From NCBI GenBank assembly GCA_949130485.1, contig OX422191.1, forward strand, positions 7,751,754 to 7,815,753: a DNA stretch of 64,000 nucleotides, read 5' to 3'. This DNA comes from Agelas oroides (taxonomy: Eukaryota > Porifera > Demospongiae > Agelasida > Agelasidae). Below the pieces are notes generated by a model. That model saw only the letters and a list, made by a program, of their open reading frames with translations. It did no database searches and was not told the DNA's origin. Position numbers and translations under genes: made by a program. Below, in pieces: positions 22,501 through 33,489 of this stretch (its first letter is position 1; the number at the start of each line of letters is the position of its first letter).

Positions 22501-23464
22501 TGTTAGCAATTACTCCCAGAGATTTGCAAACCTGCTAGGCAACAACCCAGTTTCTGTCTTGGCAACACTCATCCTCCTTTCATATGCAAAGATCCTTCGC
22601 ACATTGATCACCGTTCTTTACAATACCTTTCTTGAATATCCAACAAACAACAGAAGTGTGTGGCTGTATGATGCAAACATCGAGTATCTAACTGGCAAAC
22701 ACATTCCACTCTTTATAGTCGCAGTGCTTGTCTTTCTCTTTCTCTTTCTTCCTTACACTCTCTTGCTTCTCCTTGGACAGTGGCTGCAGGCCTTATCACA
22801 CTTGAGGCTTTTCACATGGGTCAACAGTGCCAGGCTGAAACCATTTATGGATTCATACCATGCTCCCTACAAAGCAAAACATCGCTACTGGCCTGGACTA
22901 CTGCTTATGCTTCGCTTTGTTCTTCTACTTGTGTTTGCCATTGAATTCAATCCTCAGCAAGATCGCAGCATCAACCTGCTAGCAATTCTAGTGGGATCGG
23001 GAATGCTTGTAGTATGGGCCTGGATCAGTAGTGGGGTCCACAAGAATTGGTGTCTAAATGCCCTGGAAGGTTCATTTGCACTAAACCTAATCATTTTAGC
23101 CGCTTCAACCATGTATATCTACCATGTGAGTCATTCAGAAGGACTTCAGCTTGCCATTGGGTACACCTCTGTCTCCATAGCGCTAGTAACATTCATTGGC
23201 ATCCTTGTGTTTCAGCTGGCAAATGTGACTGGCATCATCCAGTATCTTAAAAGGGCATTTGCTGCTTTGAAAGGATGCATTATACCAATCCGAGATGGTG
23301 AAATTGAGTGTGATGCTGACTCCTTGCCAGACCGGTTGATAAACCCAGACGAGTATGAACTAGTGTCACAAAGTTCCGCAGTACAGACAGCCACTGAACC
23401 CATGGAAAGTGAGCTAAATGAAAGAAGGTTAACTCCTGTGTACACTTACAGTTCTCCTAAATAG
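19505..23464 (+). CDS. Pmp-repeat multi-pass membrane protein, copy 2 (1319 aa)
   Basis: A single open coding exon. Residues 1-24 are a signal peptide. The extracellular part starts with a Cys-containing region (25-225), then about 13 beta-helix coils of about 25 residues (230-575) with GGAIY and SFNGTNNFINNSA motifs. These fit the GGAI and FxxN motifs of Chlamydia Pmp repeats and a right-handed beta-helix; many coils carry an NNS N-glycosylation sequon. Residues 600-890 are a further ectodomain ending in a Cys-rich knot (GLLCGACKNGYSLVLG, CQQC). About nine or ten hydrophobic segments lie between 898 and 1240, with WLNLDFGIETCFY, LPYTLLLLLGQWL and YHAPYKAKHRYW. An about 80-residue cytosolic tail closes the protein. 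The ligand and the role of the multi-pass module are unknown; adhesion, sensing or recognition is inference. It starts 14 bp after a splice acceptor and is followed by AATAAA at 23581. Confidence 0.9.
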   Translation: MAQFTLSIVLVATLLISTLSCCSAENVYCVTPIATSCSSCPHNSTNCTTLSEYAQEAELYFTSNTTMVFLPGNHVLDVNITVANVASLTMRRESSSGNVATVVCNGSVGLSFTSMADFKIQCLAFTFFGRDSGSTSSNNKSALLLNSITYGELINCSFHDNFGTPLVVNNTNITLAGNEFSHNVQCGYNSGDGNILIGGSAIIAVNSNLTFTGNTTLRKNDVSCPEIYRSPPDGGAIKTTGYTVLNFHGISNFINNSADGKGGAIFTSGHTVVSFNGTSKFINNSADHGGAIYTSYNTVLSFNGISTFSNNSAEGGIGGAIYMLYKKISFNGTNNFTGNSAYYGGAMYTTGVISFNGISNFISNSAGYSGGAISTSRSTVLSFNGTNNFINNFIHRRGGAIYTSERTVLSFSGTSNFINNSASNKGQGGTVYANYNTEVTFSGTNNFINNSAAFGGTLLTQNYAVINFNGANNFFNNSAHYYDDGDGGVMYMYDHSIVSLNGMSNFNNNTAGADGGAIHALDNAAVYFNGSNNFFNNLAEKGGALYLNKSTFSILPNATVLWENNHAKLGGAIYVDDQSNPFVYCTQANICTRKDICFFQLPGQNLSNPINVQLVFKNNSADDAGSVLYGGAIDNCAFTGMGSYSSGEVFNMLVYIDNDNTNSSISSPTFRIRPCENNHPHFSTSSISYTVYPGETFYVSVGAFGQRNGTVHPSGVRCYITTGNLQGFQYIQIVVNTCTTFNYTVFSLSPANPAKHVYIDLYADGPCSTFSDKLAIQLTIYQTCPPGFSLSEPVKACICEPRLATYTNNCNITNGVGRIKRNSGERFWVGYDNQSDGLILHPLCPFDYCVSYTVAFPLNNTDKQCAHNRAGLLCGACKNGYSLVLGASHCQQCTNRHIALLIPFAVMGIALILLLFFCKLTAATGMLSGVVFYANIVGANRTIFLPVESTDAFSVFIAWLNLDFGIETCFYNEMDAYSKTWLQFVFPVYIWLLVGLMILVSNYSQRFANLLGNNPVSVLATLILLSYAKILRTLITVLYNTFLEYPTNNRSVWLYDANIEYLTGKHIPLFIVAVLVFLFLFLPYTLLLLLGQWLQALSHLRLFTWVNSARLKPFMDSYHAPYKAKHRYWPGLLLMLRFVLLLVFAIEFNPQQDRSINLLAILVGSGMLVVWAWISSGVHKNWCLNALEGSFALNLIILAASTMYIYHVSHSEGLQLAIGYTSVSIALVTFIGILVFQLANVTGIIQYLKRAFAALKGCIIPIRDGEIECDADSLPDRLINPDEYELVSQSSAVQTATEPMESELNERRLTPVYTYSSPK

Positions 23465-23580
23465 TGCAGTAGTTATATAAGCATCTCTTTACGGTAAATG
23501 TTTTATGTGGATGGTAAGACTTTCACGTGATATTGAGTCGTATATGAACAGCACATCAGTATTTGAGCTTGAATATGTAG

Positions 23581-23586
23581 AATAAA
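23581..23586 (+). promoter_or_regulatory. AATAAA polyadenylation signal, copy 2
   Basis: About 115 bp beyond the stop and in the same place as in the sister copies. Confidence 0.65.
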
Positions 23587-24425
23587 TGCTTGCTTTGCTA
23601 TTTAACTTTGTTTGCCAACATTTCTATAGTTTCGATTCTCATACTCATCCAATGTGATGCTTTAGCTATGTAGAACTTATGAAGTAGACCAGATTTAAGT
23701 CATGCATGTAAGCATCCAGTAACTCTGTATAATTATGCCACTTGTATTAGAAATTGTTGCTGGTCCTAAATTAATGACCATCCTAATGTCCTATATTGAT
23801 AATGGTCTTTTCAGATGCAGTCTATTAACAAATGTTTTTTTTTTTTTTTTAATTGTTGGTACGCCTTAAGTTGCTCAGCTTCTAGCATACAAATTCCTGC
23901 TTCATTCTTAGAACATTTTAAGCATTTGACTTCTTTTGAAAGGTGGGAGTTATCCTAAACATTTCTGTTATAATACTAGCTAGTGCTTTTACACAACTGT
24001 AGCTATAAATAACCTATCCACATACTTATATAAAGTCTCATATTCATGATTTCTCATATCAGGCTACTTATGTTAGCCATCCTGCCAATAATGTCATGTG
24101 CAACAGAAAATTATTGACCAGGTAGTCAACTATTCAAATTCTGGAAATTCAGGTGCGAGAAATGTCCTCCTCTCAATGAAACTCAACTAGCTCCCTAGTA
24201 CTCATATTTGAATTAATTCTTCACTATATCAAGGTCTTTTGATTTCTATTTTTAATCCTTCACTAATGTAAATACAAAGTAAGGAACACTCAGAAAAGAT
24301 AAAGAATCAAAATGGAAATGAGTTTCATGTGTTCAAGTATGGGGAGCTGATAGCATGTATCTTTGGAACAGCACACATGCATGCATGCCACTGCAATAAC
24401 TACTTGGTTATGACCACCAGTGCAT

Positions 24426-24643
24426 GGTTACTACAGTTTCGGGGTTCATTGAACAGGTGGGTAGTATAATTACAAAATACGACTATCATCCATCAACCCC
24501 CTTACAATTCCAACTATAGCTTCAAAGAGCTAGCACAGACAGGTGTCTCTGAAGCTTGATGGATTGATGGATGATAATTGTGTTTTGGAGTCCTTTAATC
24601 ATATAGAACCACCTGTTCAATGAACCCTGAAACTGCAATAACC
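24426..24643. repeat. Foldback element, unit 2
   Basis: Same arms as 5393-5610; conserved in all three units. Confidence 0.8.
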
Positions 24644-26933
24644 TCCACTCATGGCCATTTAACCAAGTAGTTTTTGCAGTGTGCATGCAAGGGAACCAGC
24701 ATCTGAAATGGTAGCCAGCATGATAACATCTACTAAAATGCATAGTTCATATGTCACTAACTCTAAACCATAGTATCATGCTGTTGGATATAGAGATGAA
24801 ACTTTGTAAGATATAAAGTTGTACTGTACATGTGTGCTCCTCCTTGTTGGTAAATTCACATTCTTCGTGGTAGCTGCTGTTGTACGTCACTTGTGATAAG
24901 GCTGTTTTGATTTTAATAACCCAAACTTCACCCACATTAATGCAACTGCATGGGCGTACATATATCAATGTGGTGCTTTCCTATGTTTTGAATGCCATCA
25001 AATTACAGAAACCTCTGTTGTGCGGTGCTTTACCATGTTATGGGAATATGCACCAGTGCCACAAACTGCACAGAAGCACAGCTGCTGAGCCCTCAGCCTT
25101 ACATAACTATCTTTTTAGTACCATTTTACAGGACATAATCATTGTGTGAAGCTAGCAATAAGTGTACAGCTGTATAGTTCACTTTCAAAGCCATCGAAAA
25201 GAAGCCAAATATCAGAGCCATGTGTGCTAATCCAACAAAGTACATTGCATTGCATGAAAGACAAACTCTAAACATAAACATTCCATTGACCTAGTCAGTC
25301 TATATATTATGGTACATAGCTAGTACGATATCGACAATAAACACTTCCAAATCAGACATACCCTGTACAATTACAAGATAAATCATTATACATTTGATGA
25401 AAAAAATTAATGACACTTATATTATGATATGCCTCCAGAAAAGAATTGGCAATTAAAAGTTTCCTGTAACTCTACTCCGTCCAAACTCAGTCCACAACTT
25501 TCATTGTGGGAGCATCTGGAAAATGAGACAGTTCTACGACAAATTTAAGAAACTTTCATTATACGCTTTGAGCTTGCTTGGCTTTTTACTTTAGCAATTT
25601 CTTTTGTGTTGTTGTTTTTTTTCGTTGTTGAGAATCTTGTGTACTTCTACAGATGCTAATAAACAACTAGGTTGTATACAAAAAAAATCTTGCAGGGTTG
25701 TCTAATCATCGCATGAAGTCTTGAGAGTGGTAGTGAAAAATAGCTATAGAGGGAGAGAAGAATTAAGTGGTATTAATGGGGTCCTACAGTACTACTGCTG
25801 CTGTAATGCCTTTGCTGCTTCATTGTCTGCTAGCTTTCCTGTCACTAGCTTATCAGATTTTGAGTTGTGTTTCTTTTTAGTCTGTTCCCTCTACAAAGCT
25901 CAATGTTTGCTGTTGTAATTTCTGTAGTATTTTCAGCCGGCCTCAATTCATGACAACCCACAGAACATCTGTGAGGGAGTCACTACAACTACACTTCAAA
26001 AAGATGATGCTTTTGACAAAAGCTGGTGACTCTCTCACAGATGTTCAATGGTCACTATATCTGCAAGATCTTGGTTGTTGTTGCACAGATGTTCAGTGGT
26101 TACTAACTGCAAGATGCTGGTTGTGAGATAGTCTGGGAAGCTTCCTCTCCAGTTGTCTTATGTTATCAGCAAAATATATAGTGCGTAACCACTGTCTCTT
26201 TTGCTTGTCTGCAACCAGGGTGACCACTCTGTGGTTAAAACAACCGATTTGTTTTTGCAATATAAACATAGCACTCCCCAATATATGTTTATGTGTCAAC
26301 CCCACGTGGGACTTCGTTTAAACATAGCACTCCCCAAACCAATTTTGTGATAAGTGTAGCAAGTTTTCTCTTATGAAGTCATGAAAGTATACAGTATAGG
26401 TGCAACTGGATGGTTATAATGAAATGATGAAAGTCTCTCAAGTTTCTCCACTATGTGGTTATTTTGTATACCAATACTGACATCCTGTCAAAATTACAAT
26501 GGGAGGTGAATAGATAAATGACACAAACAATGGGTGATATAAGCTTAACAAGATGATAATGGGATTTTCCACAGCTTTTTGCATGTTGTTTTGAAGTGAA
26601 ATTACAATTACAAATTACTGTGTTTGAAAACTGTAGTCATTATGCAGTCATTACATTTGATTTTTCAATTACTACAACCCTGCTTTGAGGCAGCTGTTTT
26701 ATGTGTACATACTTAAACATGCTAGATACATACGACAGACAATTAGGTATGCAGTACGTACCCACCCACCTAGTATAAACACTGTGGTCAGTCCTCACAA
26801 TGGATGCAGCTCTATGTAAGCACAAGATGGCCCTTGAGGGTGAACTTATCCACCATATTGTGCCTGCATGATATCAATAGTTTGCATCAGCATGCAATGA
26901 ATGTATATACATAACCTTTGATCCACAAACTGA

Positions 26934-26966
26934 ATGACCACAGTGTGTAACACACACTGTGGTCAT
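26934..26966. repeat. 33-nt palindrome downstream of EGF/C2 copy 2
   Basis: Identical to 8493-8525, about 150 bp past the stop of the pseudogene copy. Confidence 0.75.
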
Positions 26967-27118
26967 CATGATAATTACTTTTTGTAAACTATGCTTTGTG
27001 TTCAGATACAATGGGATGCATACATGCAGCTCCACATCAATGCAGATTAACAGTATCCTAGAAAATACCAATTGTTAGTCAAAAGTAAGCAGTCATCAGT
27101 CATTACTTGAGTCAGAAA

Positions 27119-29006
27119 TCATTGAAAGTAGTAGTCAAACCACACATAACCACTGTAGGCATTATGCCTAACAGATGTCCTTTCAATTGGAAAGGAATTA
27201 TTGAGGTAGAATGTTTGACTACTTGATAATGCATCATCGTAAATGACATCTTCATCCCAAACTTTCACTGTGAACCTCTTCCATGCACGACAACCAAAGT
27301 TAAGCCATTCATTCCATTCTGGACTCTCGTCACCACGGTCATCTTTGGTACGTTTGCGAAGAGAGTTCCCCAGACAATCATACGCTATAACCTCTAGGTA
27401 GGGGTCACTATCATTGAACCATGGGTCTTCATCTGGGAGGTCTGTTCCTCCTCGAGCATAGACCCGAAAACATCCAACACGGTGTTCACAGTTTAAACCA
27501 GCACCCTCCGACTCAGAGCAGTTGCACCAGTAGCCATTACTAAGTAGTAGACAATGACCCCCATTCTGGCAGGGGTTAGAGTAACAATAGTCAAACTGTT
27601 CACATTGAATCCCAATGTAGTTTGATGGACAAGTGCAAGTGAAACCTGAGTGTAATTCAGTGCAGTTGAACCCTGATTGCTCTTGTGTGCAGTTAGACCC
27701 TTCAGTGCAATTGAACTTAGAGTGTGCTTCAGTACAGTTAGACACTATAGTGCAGTTCAACTCTGAGAGTCCTTCAGTGCAGGTTCCACCATTTTGACAT
27801 ACACCCAACAGCCTCTTCACAGGTATCACCAGTAAACTGTGGGGGGCAGGTACATGTAAAGTTGTCTGCTTCCTCGGTACAAGTTCCTGCATTTTGACAT
27901 GGGTCTGGAACACACCACCTTCTCTTCAGTCTACAGATACTGCCAGTAAACTGATTTGTACAGTTACACCTAAAACTTCCAGCCTCTTCAATACATGTTC
28001 CTCCATTCAAACATGGATTCGGGTCGCACCTCTGTGAGCAATCAAATCCACCACAATCGAAACCTAAAGGTATGAGACAACTCCAAGAAAAGAAGTCACG
28101 TTTACAGCACAGATCGTGATCGTAGCATCCCCGGTGAAAACAGCAGTCATCACAAATGAACCCCCAATCCCAGCACATAGAACAACTAGGTCCGCACATA
28201 CCTAAGCAGTTGTCTCCAACTGGACACTCGTCTCTTGGACAGAATCGGTCATTGGGAAATAAGAAGAATCCACGTGGAATATTGGCGCAAAATTCCGGGG
28301 ATCTCCTCTCCCGCCGCTGATAATGTTGTGATAAAGGTTCGCCATAACCCGATTCTCCACCTTCTCCGAGTAAACTACCAACTTCTTGCATTTTGACCAT
28401 TGCAAGCTGTTTTGCGAGAGCGTAGAAAGTCATTGCAGCCGGATTTCCTCGCCCATGTAGACCCGTACTTCCGAGTGCCTTTGCCGCAGCTACAATCAAT
28501 TCTACCTCTGGATCCATTAGAAGTTCTTTGAAGGCGTTATCTCGAGTGGCACTTACCCCGCTTTGATCGAGATGTCATAGGAGCTTCTGTGTGATTCTGC
28601 GTCCCTTTACGGCACTTTTTACTTGTTGTGAGAGAGTTTGGGGCACTATGTAGTCATCTACTGTCCTACTCGCACGAAACTTGTTAACAAGGAGAAAATC
28701 CTTCCCCACAACAGACACAAAAGTCGCAGACCTGTCTTTTCTCTCAGCGAAAAGTATTGGGTCGCCATATATTGTTACTACGGATAAGCGGTGGGAATCT
28801 CCGTACGCTTCACTTAAGAAGTGGATGCCTCGGTTTGGTGTGAGAAACATCCCCTCTATTTTCTCTGAAGTGACTGTTAACATGTTTAGTTTTTTGCTAG
28901 AATCTCCTCCATCACTTGCCGTAGGGATTATGGTAGCCGCGCAGCTCAGCAAAACCAAAGTCCCAACTATTTGCAGTAGCGTTAGTAGTGCCATTGAAGC
29001 AGTCAT
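27119..29006 (-). pseudogene. PLA2-like/EGF/C2 protein, broken copy
   Basis: Very close sister of 8678-10576 with two disabling changes. Codon 144 (Arg CGA in the intact copy) is TGA here (28575-28577), cutting the product to 143 residues before any recognisable domain. Eleven bases are missing at the junction 27800/27801, inside the third EGF module, which shifts the frame. The C2-like end remains open in the other frame. The stop is a C-to-T change at a CpG; a second CpG-type change lies a few bases away (near 28564). The signal peptide and PLA2-like segment are otherwise well preserved, so inactivation looks recent. A truncated secreted pro-region could still be made. Confidence 0.9.
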
Positions 29007-29326
29007 GACGATCTGGCACCACTGTCCTTCCCTGGGCTACGCTATCAGTTCAACAGTGAAAACGAGTATTACTCGGGTTAAGCATACGTACTGGTATACC
29101 AACGTACATACAGCAATATAATAAGTATGCATGTTCTCTATGTACGATAATCATCTGCAGAGTAGACAAAAGATCTCTGTGATTGTGGGTTGAGAGCGTA
29201 CTTTCCCTGGAAATCTACATCTGTCATTATCAAAACGTGTGGCCAGGCTAAAGACAACGTCAACAGATTTTTGTCTAAGATACACTTTGAGCTCTAAACG
29301 TATAATAACGGAACGGTCTCGACTAG

Positions 29327-29462
29327 CCTCGTTCCCAGGCCTCCCCTTCCGTTTGTGTTCACAATAATACACGAGACCGGAAGACCGTTTTTCGCTAGTC
29401 TTCCGCTCCCGTGAACACAAACGGAAGGTAAAAACTGGGGAGGCCTGGGAACTAAGCTGGTG
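29327..29462. repeat. Foldback repeat with CTAGCCTCGTTCCCAGG arms, unit 2
   Basis: Sister of 10893-11028, with a few substitutions in the arms. Confidence 0.82.
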
Positions 29463-29661
29463 GATCTGTGTGTACAATTTACGATTGCAAAAGCTCACCA
29501 CAAGCGGGCCCACAGAGGACGCTCATAACGCGGCATTTAAACAAGTGAAAATTTAAGATGTTGGGGGAGAAGGGAGAGTGTTTGGTTGAAGGGGGCATAT
29601 AAGCGGAAGCATAAAGAGATTTCACAACCTAGATAAAACCGTAAGCCTAAACTTAGCCCTA

Positions 29662-29731
29662 ACCCTAGGTTGCCTTAACCCTGAAAATTATAACCCTAAT
29701 CTTACTAACCCTAAACTCCCTAACCCTAATT
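29662..29731 (+). repeat. Degenerate telomere-like CCCTAA cluster, unit 2
   Basis: Same hexamer-like words as at 11227-11305. Confidence 0.65.
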
Positions 29732-29836
29732 GAGCCTATGAATCTAATGATTTAATTGGAATAGTTGAACCCGTAAGGGCCATCACAGTACATGTACATG
29801 GCAGATTTTTAAGTGACATACTTATACAACTGTGTG

Positions 29837-30565
29837 ATATGATAAATAAATAAATACAGCTACCATGACATGTAGTTTATTAGTGTCAGTTCACTGAGAG
29901 AGAAAAAGAGGAGGGGGCACCGGTACCCAGGTAATCAGGGGGAGTAAGAGCTTGTTAACCCAACCTAACAACACCTTACGCCTCTGCCACCACGTCACCA
30001 TCTCTTTCATTATGCACCTGTCTATGTCATCCATCACCTTCCTATTCACATCTACCCTTCTCCCTAGCAGTAAACTCACTCTACTATCATCATCACCTTC
30101 TTCATATCCCTTCACCCACTCCTCTGCTCCCACAATTCCCTTGATCCTTTCCAGAAGCCGACATCTATCCTGGTCAAACTCCTCACACTCCAATACAAAA
30201 TGCTTAACATCTTCCACCTTCCCTCCATTACACAGCACACATCTGTCCTCTTCCACCATCCCGCATCTCTTTTTATCTTCAAACAACCCTGCAGACCCTG
30301 ACCTCAACCGGAACTTCAACCGTACTGCCACATGTCCCTCCCATGAACCTACGTATTTCTCCGGCCCATACTCTTCTTTAACCTTCTTATACCATTTCAA
30401 GCTACTTTTCCTGTCCACCTCTTCTTGCCAGTCTTCCCAGTTCTGTTTTTCTATTTTCCTCTTCCAGGCTGCTGCTGACCCTGACTCTTCCTCTTTGGCT
30501 TCCTCCAAGCCATACTTTCTTAGCAACATCTCATATTCTTCCCTCCAGCCTACTCCACCTGACTC
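29837..30565 (-). mobile_element. Non-LTR retrotransposon 3' end, ORF2 C-terminal fragment, unit 2
   Basis: Sister of 11402-12131 with the same CX2CX9HX4C knuckle, stop at 29891 and ATTT-type tail. The one visible protein difference is an Ala/Val change near the knuckle. It was duplicated with the unit rather than inserted independently. Confidence 0.8.
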
Positions 30566-31106
30566 ATATTAAAGCCTAAATTCTAAAGTGGTTCTGCCCA
30601 TGTTATGAAATTAATGATTGGCTTTAACTAGACCTCAGCATTATCCACGAACAACCCTGGGTTCAGTCAGCTGTGCAATGGGAGGGTTAGGGTATGTTGA
30701 CTCATGAACCTCATTATTGAAACATTGGCAGCTTGGTTTGGGGTAGAAAGGAATGGGTAAATGATGATGAATATTTATGAGTATGCCCTAAGCCTTTAAT
30801 GGACTCAAACCCCGAACAGAACAGTGCTAGGAATCTCATTGGATACTTGTTGATGTCCCAATTTGGGTCAATGACTCTCATTAAAGCATGTAATTCTGGC
30901 TTAAAGTCAGGCTAACTCTCCCTTCATGCATATTAATAAGTTGAATCTAGCTAGCTAGCTCGCTCTGTGTGGCACCCATAGGAAACACTCCGTTCATTGG
31001 TCCTCAAGAATATTGGCATCATGTTTGTTCTGTAGTAGCACTGGATTTGGTTGACTTGACGAATGTAACATGTGGAATATTCATAGGTTCAGTTATGTGC
31101 AGCATC
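30566..31106. other. Intergenic spacer, unit 2
   Basis: Sister of 12140-12672; no feature is recognised. Confidence 0.5.
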
Positions 31107-32628
31107 TTAAGGTGGTAGGGTACTCCACCCTGGATTTTCAAGGTCAACAAACCTGGAATCCAAGCTGATATAAAGATTTCTTTGCCTTCTTAAACTGTTA
31201 GCAAAATTAATGGTCAGTTTTGGAAGTCTTCAACTTTCACTGTCGTATAATTGGGGATTTTCCCAGATTTCTGTCGGCATTGGTATCCAATAATGCGTTT
31301 ATAATTAAGTTAGTTAAGATGTTGGCTTAGCAGAACCCCTGATGTGGTGGTCGGAACTTTGAAGATAAGCTTAGATGAACTTCAGTTTTTCCCTTTTTTC
31401 GAGCATAACCGCACCCCAAGTGGAAAGAAAACGGTGACTGGAGTGCAGGTGGTAACTACATCCCAAATGCAAAGTATTGGGTGTAGCTAGGTGGCAGGCC
31501 ATTTTGTCCTACCCATAACAGACCGTTGAGCAGATCCACTAGAGGCACACACTTCCAGGTGCATGGTGAGCAAGCAGCAAGCCACAAACTTTGACTAAGA
31601 GAACCCCACTAACTACACATAGTGTGGAAGCCTGGCTAGATTAGGGCAAAAATGGAACAAGGAACCGGGGATTGGAGTTAGGTACACAATCCAGCTTCTA
31701 ACATTAAGCATAGTCATTGGGTGTAGAGTGAATTGAAGCTTACTTGGTATTGCATATGAAGCTATGTAGAAGAGTGGTGCTTATAGGTGGTAATTGAAGC
31801 CCTGTAGAAGCAAGATGATACAAGGGCAGCCAACTTGCTGGGCAGAAGATGGCCATGCTACTGTTGTATGCATCTATATCTAAATTGTATAGAAAATAAG
31901 AACACCACACAAATGCTACTGAGAGACATCAGTCGGTGTTGTAAAGAAGTGCCGTTGCCATCAAAAGCGCTGTGGAGGCATGGGATGTGCTGTAGTGCAG
32001 CAAGCCTGTAGCGAAGTGCGCACTTCACTTAAGTATCAAAGTGACTTGTAGCTCAGTGTGGCTGTGCTGTATCGGTAGTCTGCTACCAGAAAGTTGTAGC
32101 TGATAGACCTAGCTTGTTAGCATTGTACCTACCTTAGTTATTATACAAGGCTCCAGAGCTGCAAGTTAGGATGAAGTTTAAGTGTTGTCACTGAAGTGTC
32201 AAGATTTTTAATCATAACTCAGGTTAGCAGTGGTTTAAAAAAAATTGTATAATCTCTTTCTTTAGCAAATGTAACTACCTCCATGTTAAGATAGCTAGTT
32301 TGGCCACTGTAAAAATCCTTCGTCACCATAGGTCCCATTTCGTGATGGCAACTGTATGGCCCCGTGCAATAGCTGTGGATTAGCTCTCGACCTTAGCGCT
32401 TGCACAGTAGATATTTCAATGATAACTGTTTCAAGCTGTGGTGTCAAACTTCAGTAAGTCCTCTCAGGCTGGGAAAGAAACGCTAAAACTTTGGGCATGC
32501 ACGTGCACTTTGGTGGGTTTTCATTAGTATATTCTTGGTTTTCTTTCCACTTGGGGTGTAATTTGCAAAGAAGGAGTTTAGTAGAGTGCTGTAGTGTCAG
32601 TAGCAGTGCTAACACGGGGAAAGGCGGT
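31107..32628. mobile_element. TTAA-family element with nested repeat, unit 2
   Basis: Sister of 12674-14191. The perfect 21-bp inverted repeat is at 31412-31432 and 32538-32558. The nesting therefore predates the segmental duplication. Confidence 0.75.
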
Positions 32629-33435
32629 CGCCGGACCAATATTCTGCCAACCAACCCGCGCAGAAGTGCCGTATGAGCTTCGGCGGGCTGTTCAATTCTT
32701 GCTCCAAGAGTAGCTACGCTAGCAGGGATCTCGGAAGACAGCTATCATCCAAAATAAATATTTCTGTTGGGTGCTGGAGGCAAGCGTAAACCATTTCTCG
32801 TGAATACGCGTGCGATTACGGCGGCGAAGACAATAAACAACGCAGACAGTAATGCCTCGTTCTCAAGCGTAACTGCTATAATTTGAGAGCAAAGAATTTG
32901 TTAACATTTTATAGGTGTTGGGTAGCGGGTGGGGGAGGGGAGGTGGGGCGTGCCCCAGAACATTATGCACGCGCGCGCTTCGCACTGTCATATAGTTAGA
33001 TGGTAGGCTATCTGATTGCTTCCCTGTTAGCTGTGACATGGCCGTAACCACTGGTCCGGTTAGTCCGGTTTAAACCAGACCACTTTTTCCCTCACCCATG
33101 GCTTGCTTGGCGTCGCCAAATAGGGTCAATGCTCGGCGAACGCCCATGGCATGCACACAGTGTGGTGACTGCATGTTGAAACTAATACAAGATGGTTGTG
33201 AACAGTGCGAAAGAATCTCTTCCGGGTCTTCCAGCAACTTTCTGTTCTTCAAAGCGAACGATTAGTCTCGGAAGCCTCATCTGCAAAGGGTGTGGCTTGA
33301 GATTAGGGAAAGCCGTAACCATTGCTATACGTGGCGCAACGGGCTGAAAGGGTAGATATTCATGCATGCAAAACTCTGTCGTCTGGCCTCCAAAAAGCAC
33401 CGTTTTGACCCAAAAGTGGTCTCAGAAGCAATCTC
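32629..33435. other. Unit-2-only segment
   Basis: These 807 bp have only 61 unrelated bp as counterpart in unit 1. They contain an hAT-like module (about 32925-32970, GGGGCGTGCCCCAGA), CG-rich stretches and a near-palindrome GTCCGGTTTAAACCAGAC (33064-33081). They end in sequence typical of the hAT module start (CAGAAGCAATCTCATAG). Probably several transposon fragments; no gene. Confidence 0.6.
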
Positions 33436-33463
33436 ATAGCCTCTAATTTCCAAAAATTTTCTT

Positions 33464-33487
33464 GGGGGGGGGGGGGGGGGGGGGGGG
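33464..33487 (+). repeat. Run of 24 G
   Basis: An uninterrupted homopolymer inside an hAT-type module. Unit 1 has a shorter, A-interrupted G tract at the same place (14281-14296). The length is unreliable in assemblies. Confidence 0.9.
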
Positions 33488-33489
33488 AA

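Larger units (their letters stand above)
23587..27118. other. Non-coding spacer, unit 2
   Basis: Sister of 3517-8677 without the two unit-1 insertions. It holds a poly-T run (about 23836-23852), the foldback element (24426-24643), the small hairpin near 25964-26045 and the palindrome at 26934-26966. No gene is recognised. Confidence 0.6.
29007..29836. other. Upstream region of EGF/C2 copy 2
   Basis: Near-identical to 10577-11401, with the foldback repeat (29327-29462) and telomere-like motifs (29662-29731). No gene is recognised. Confidence 0.6.
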
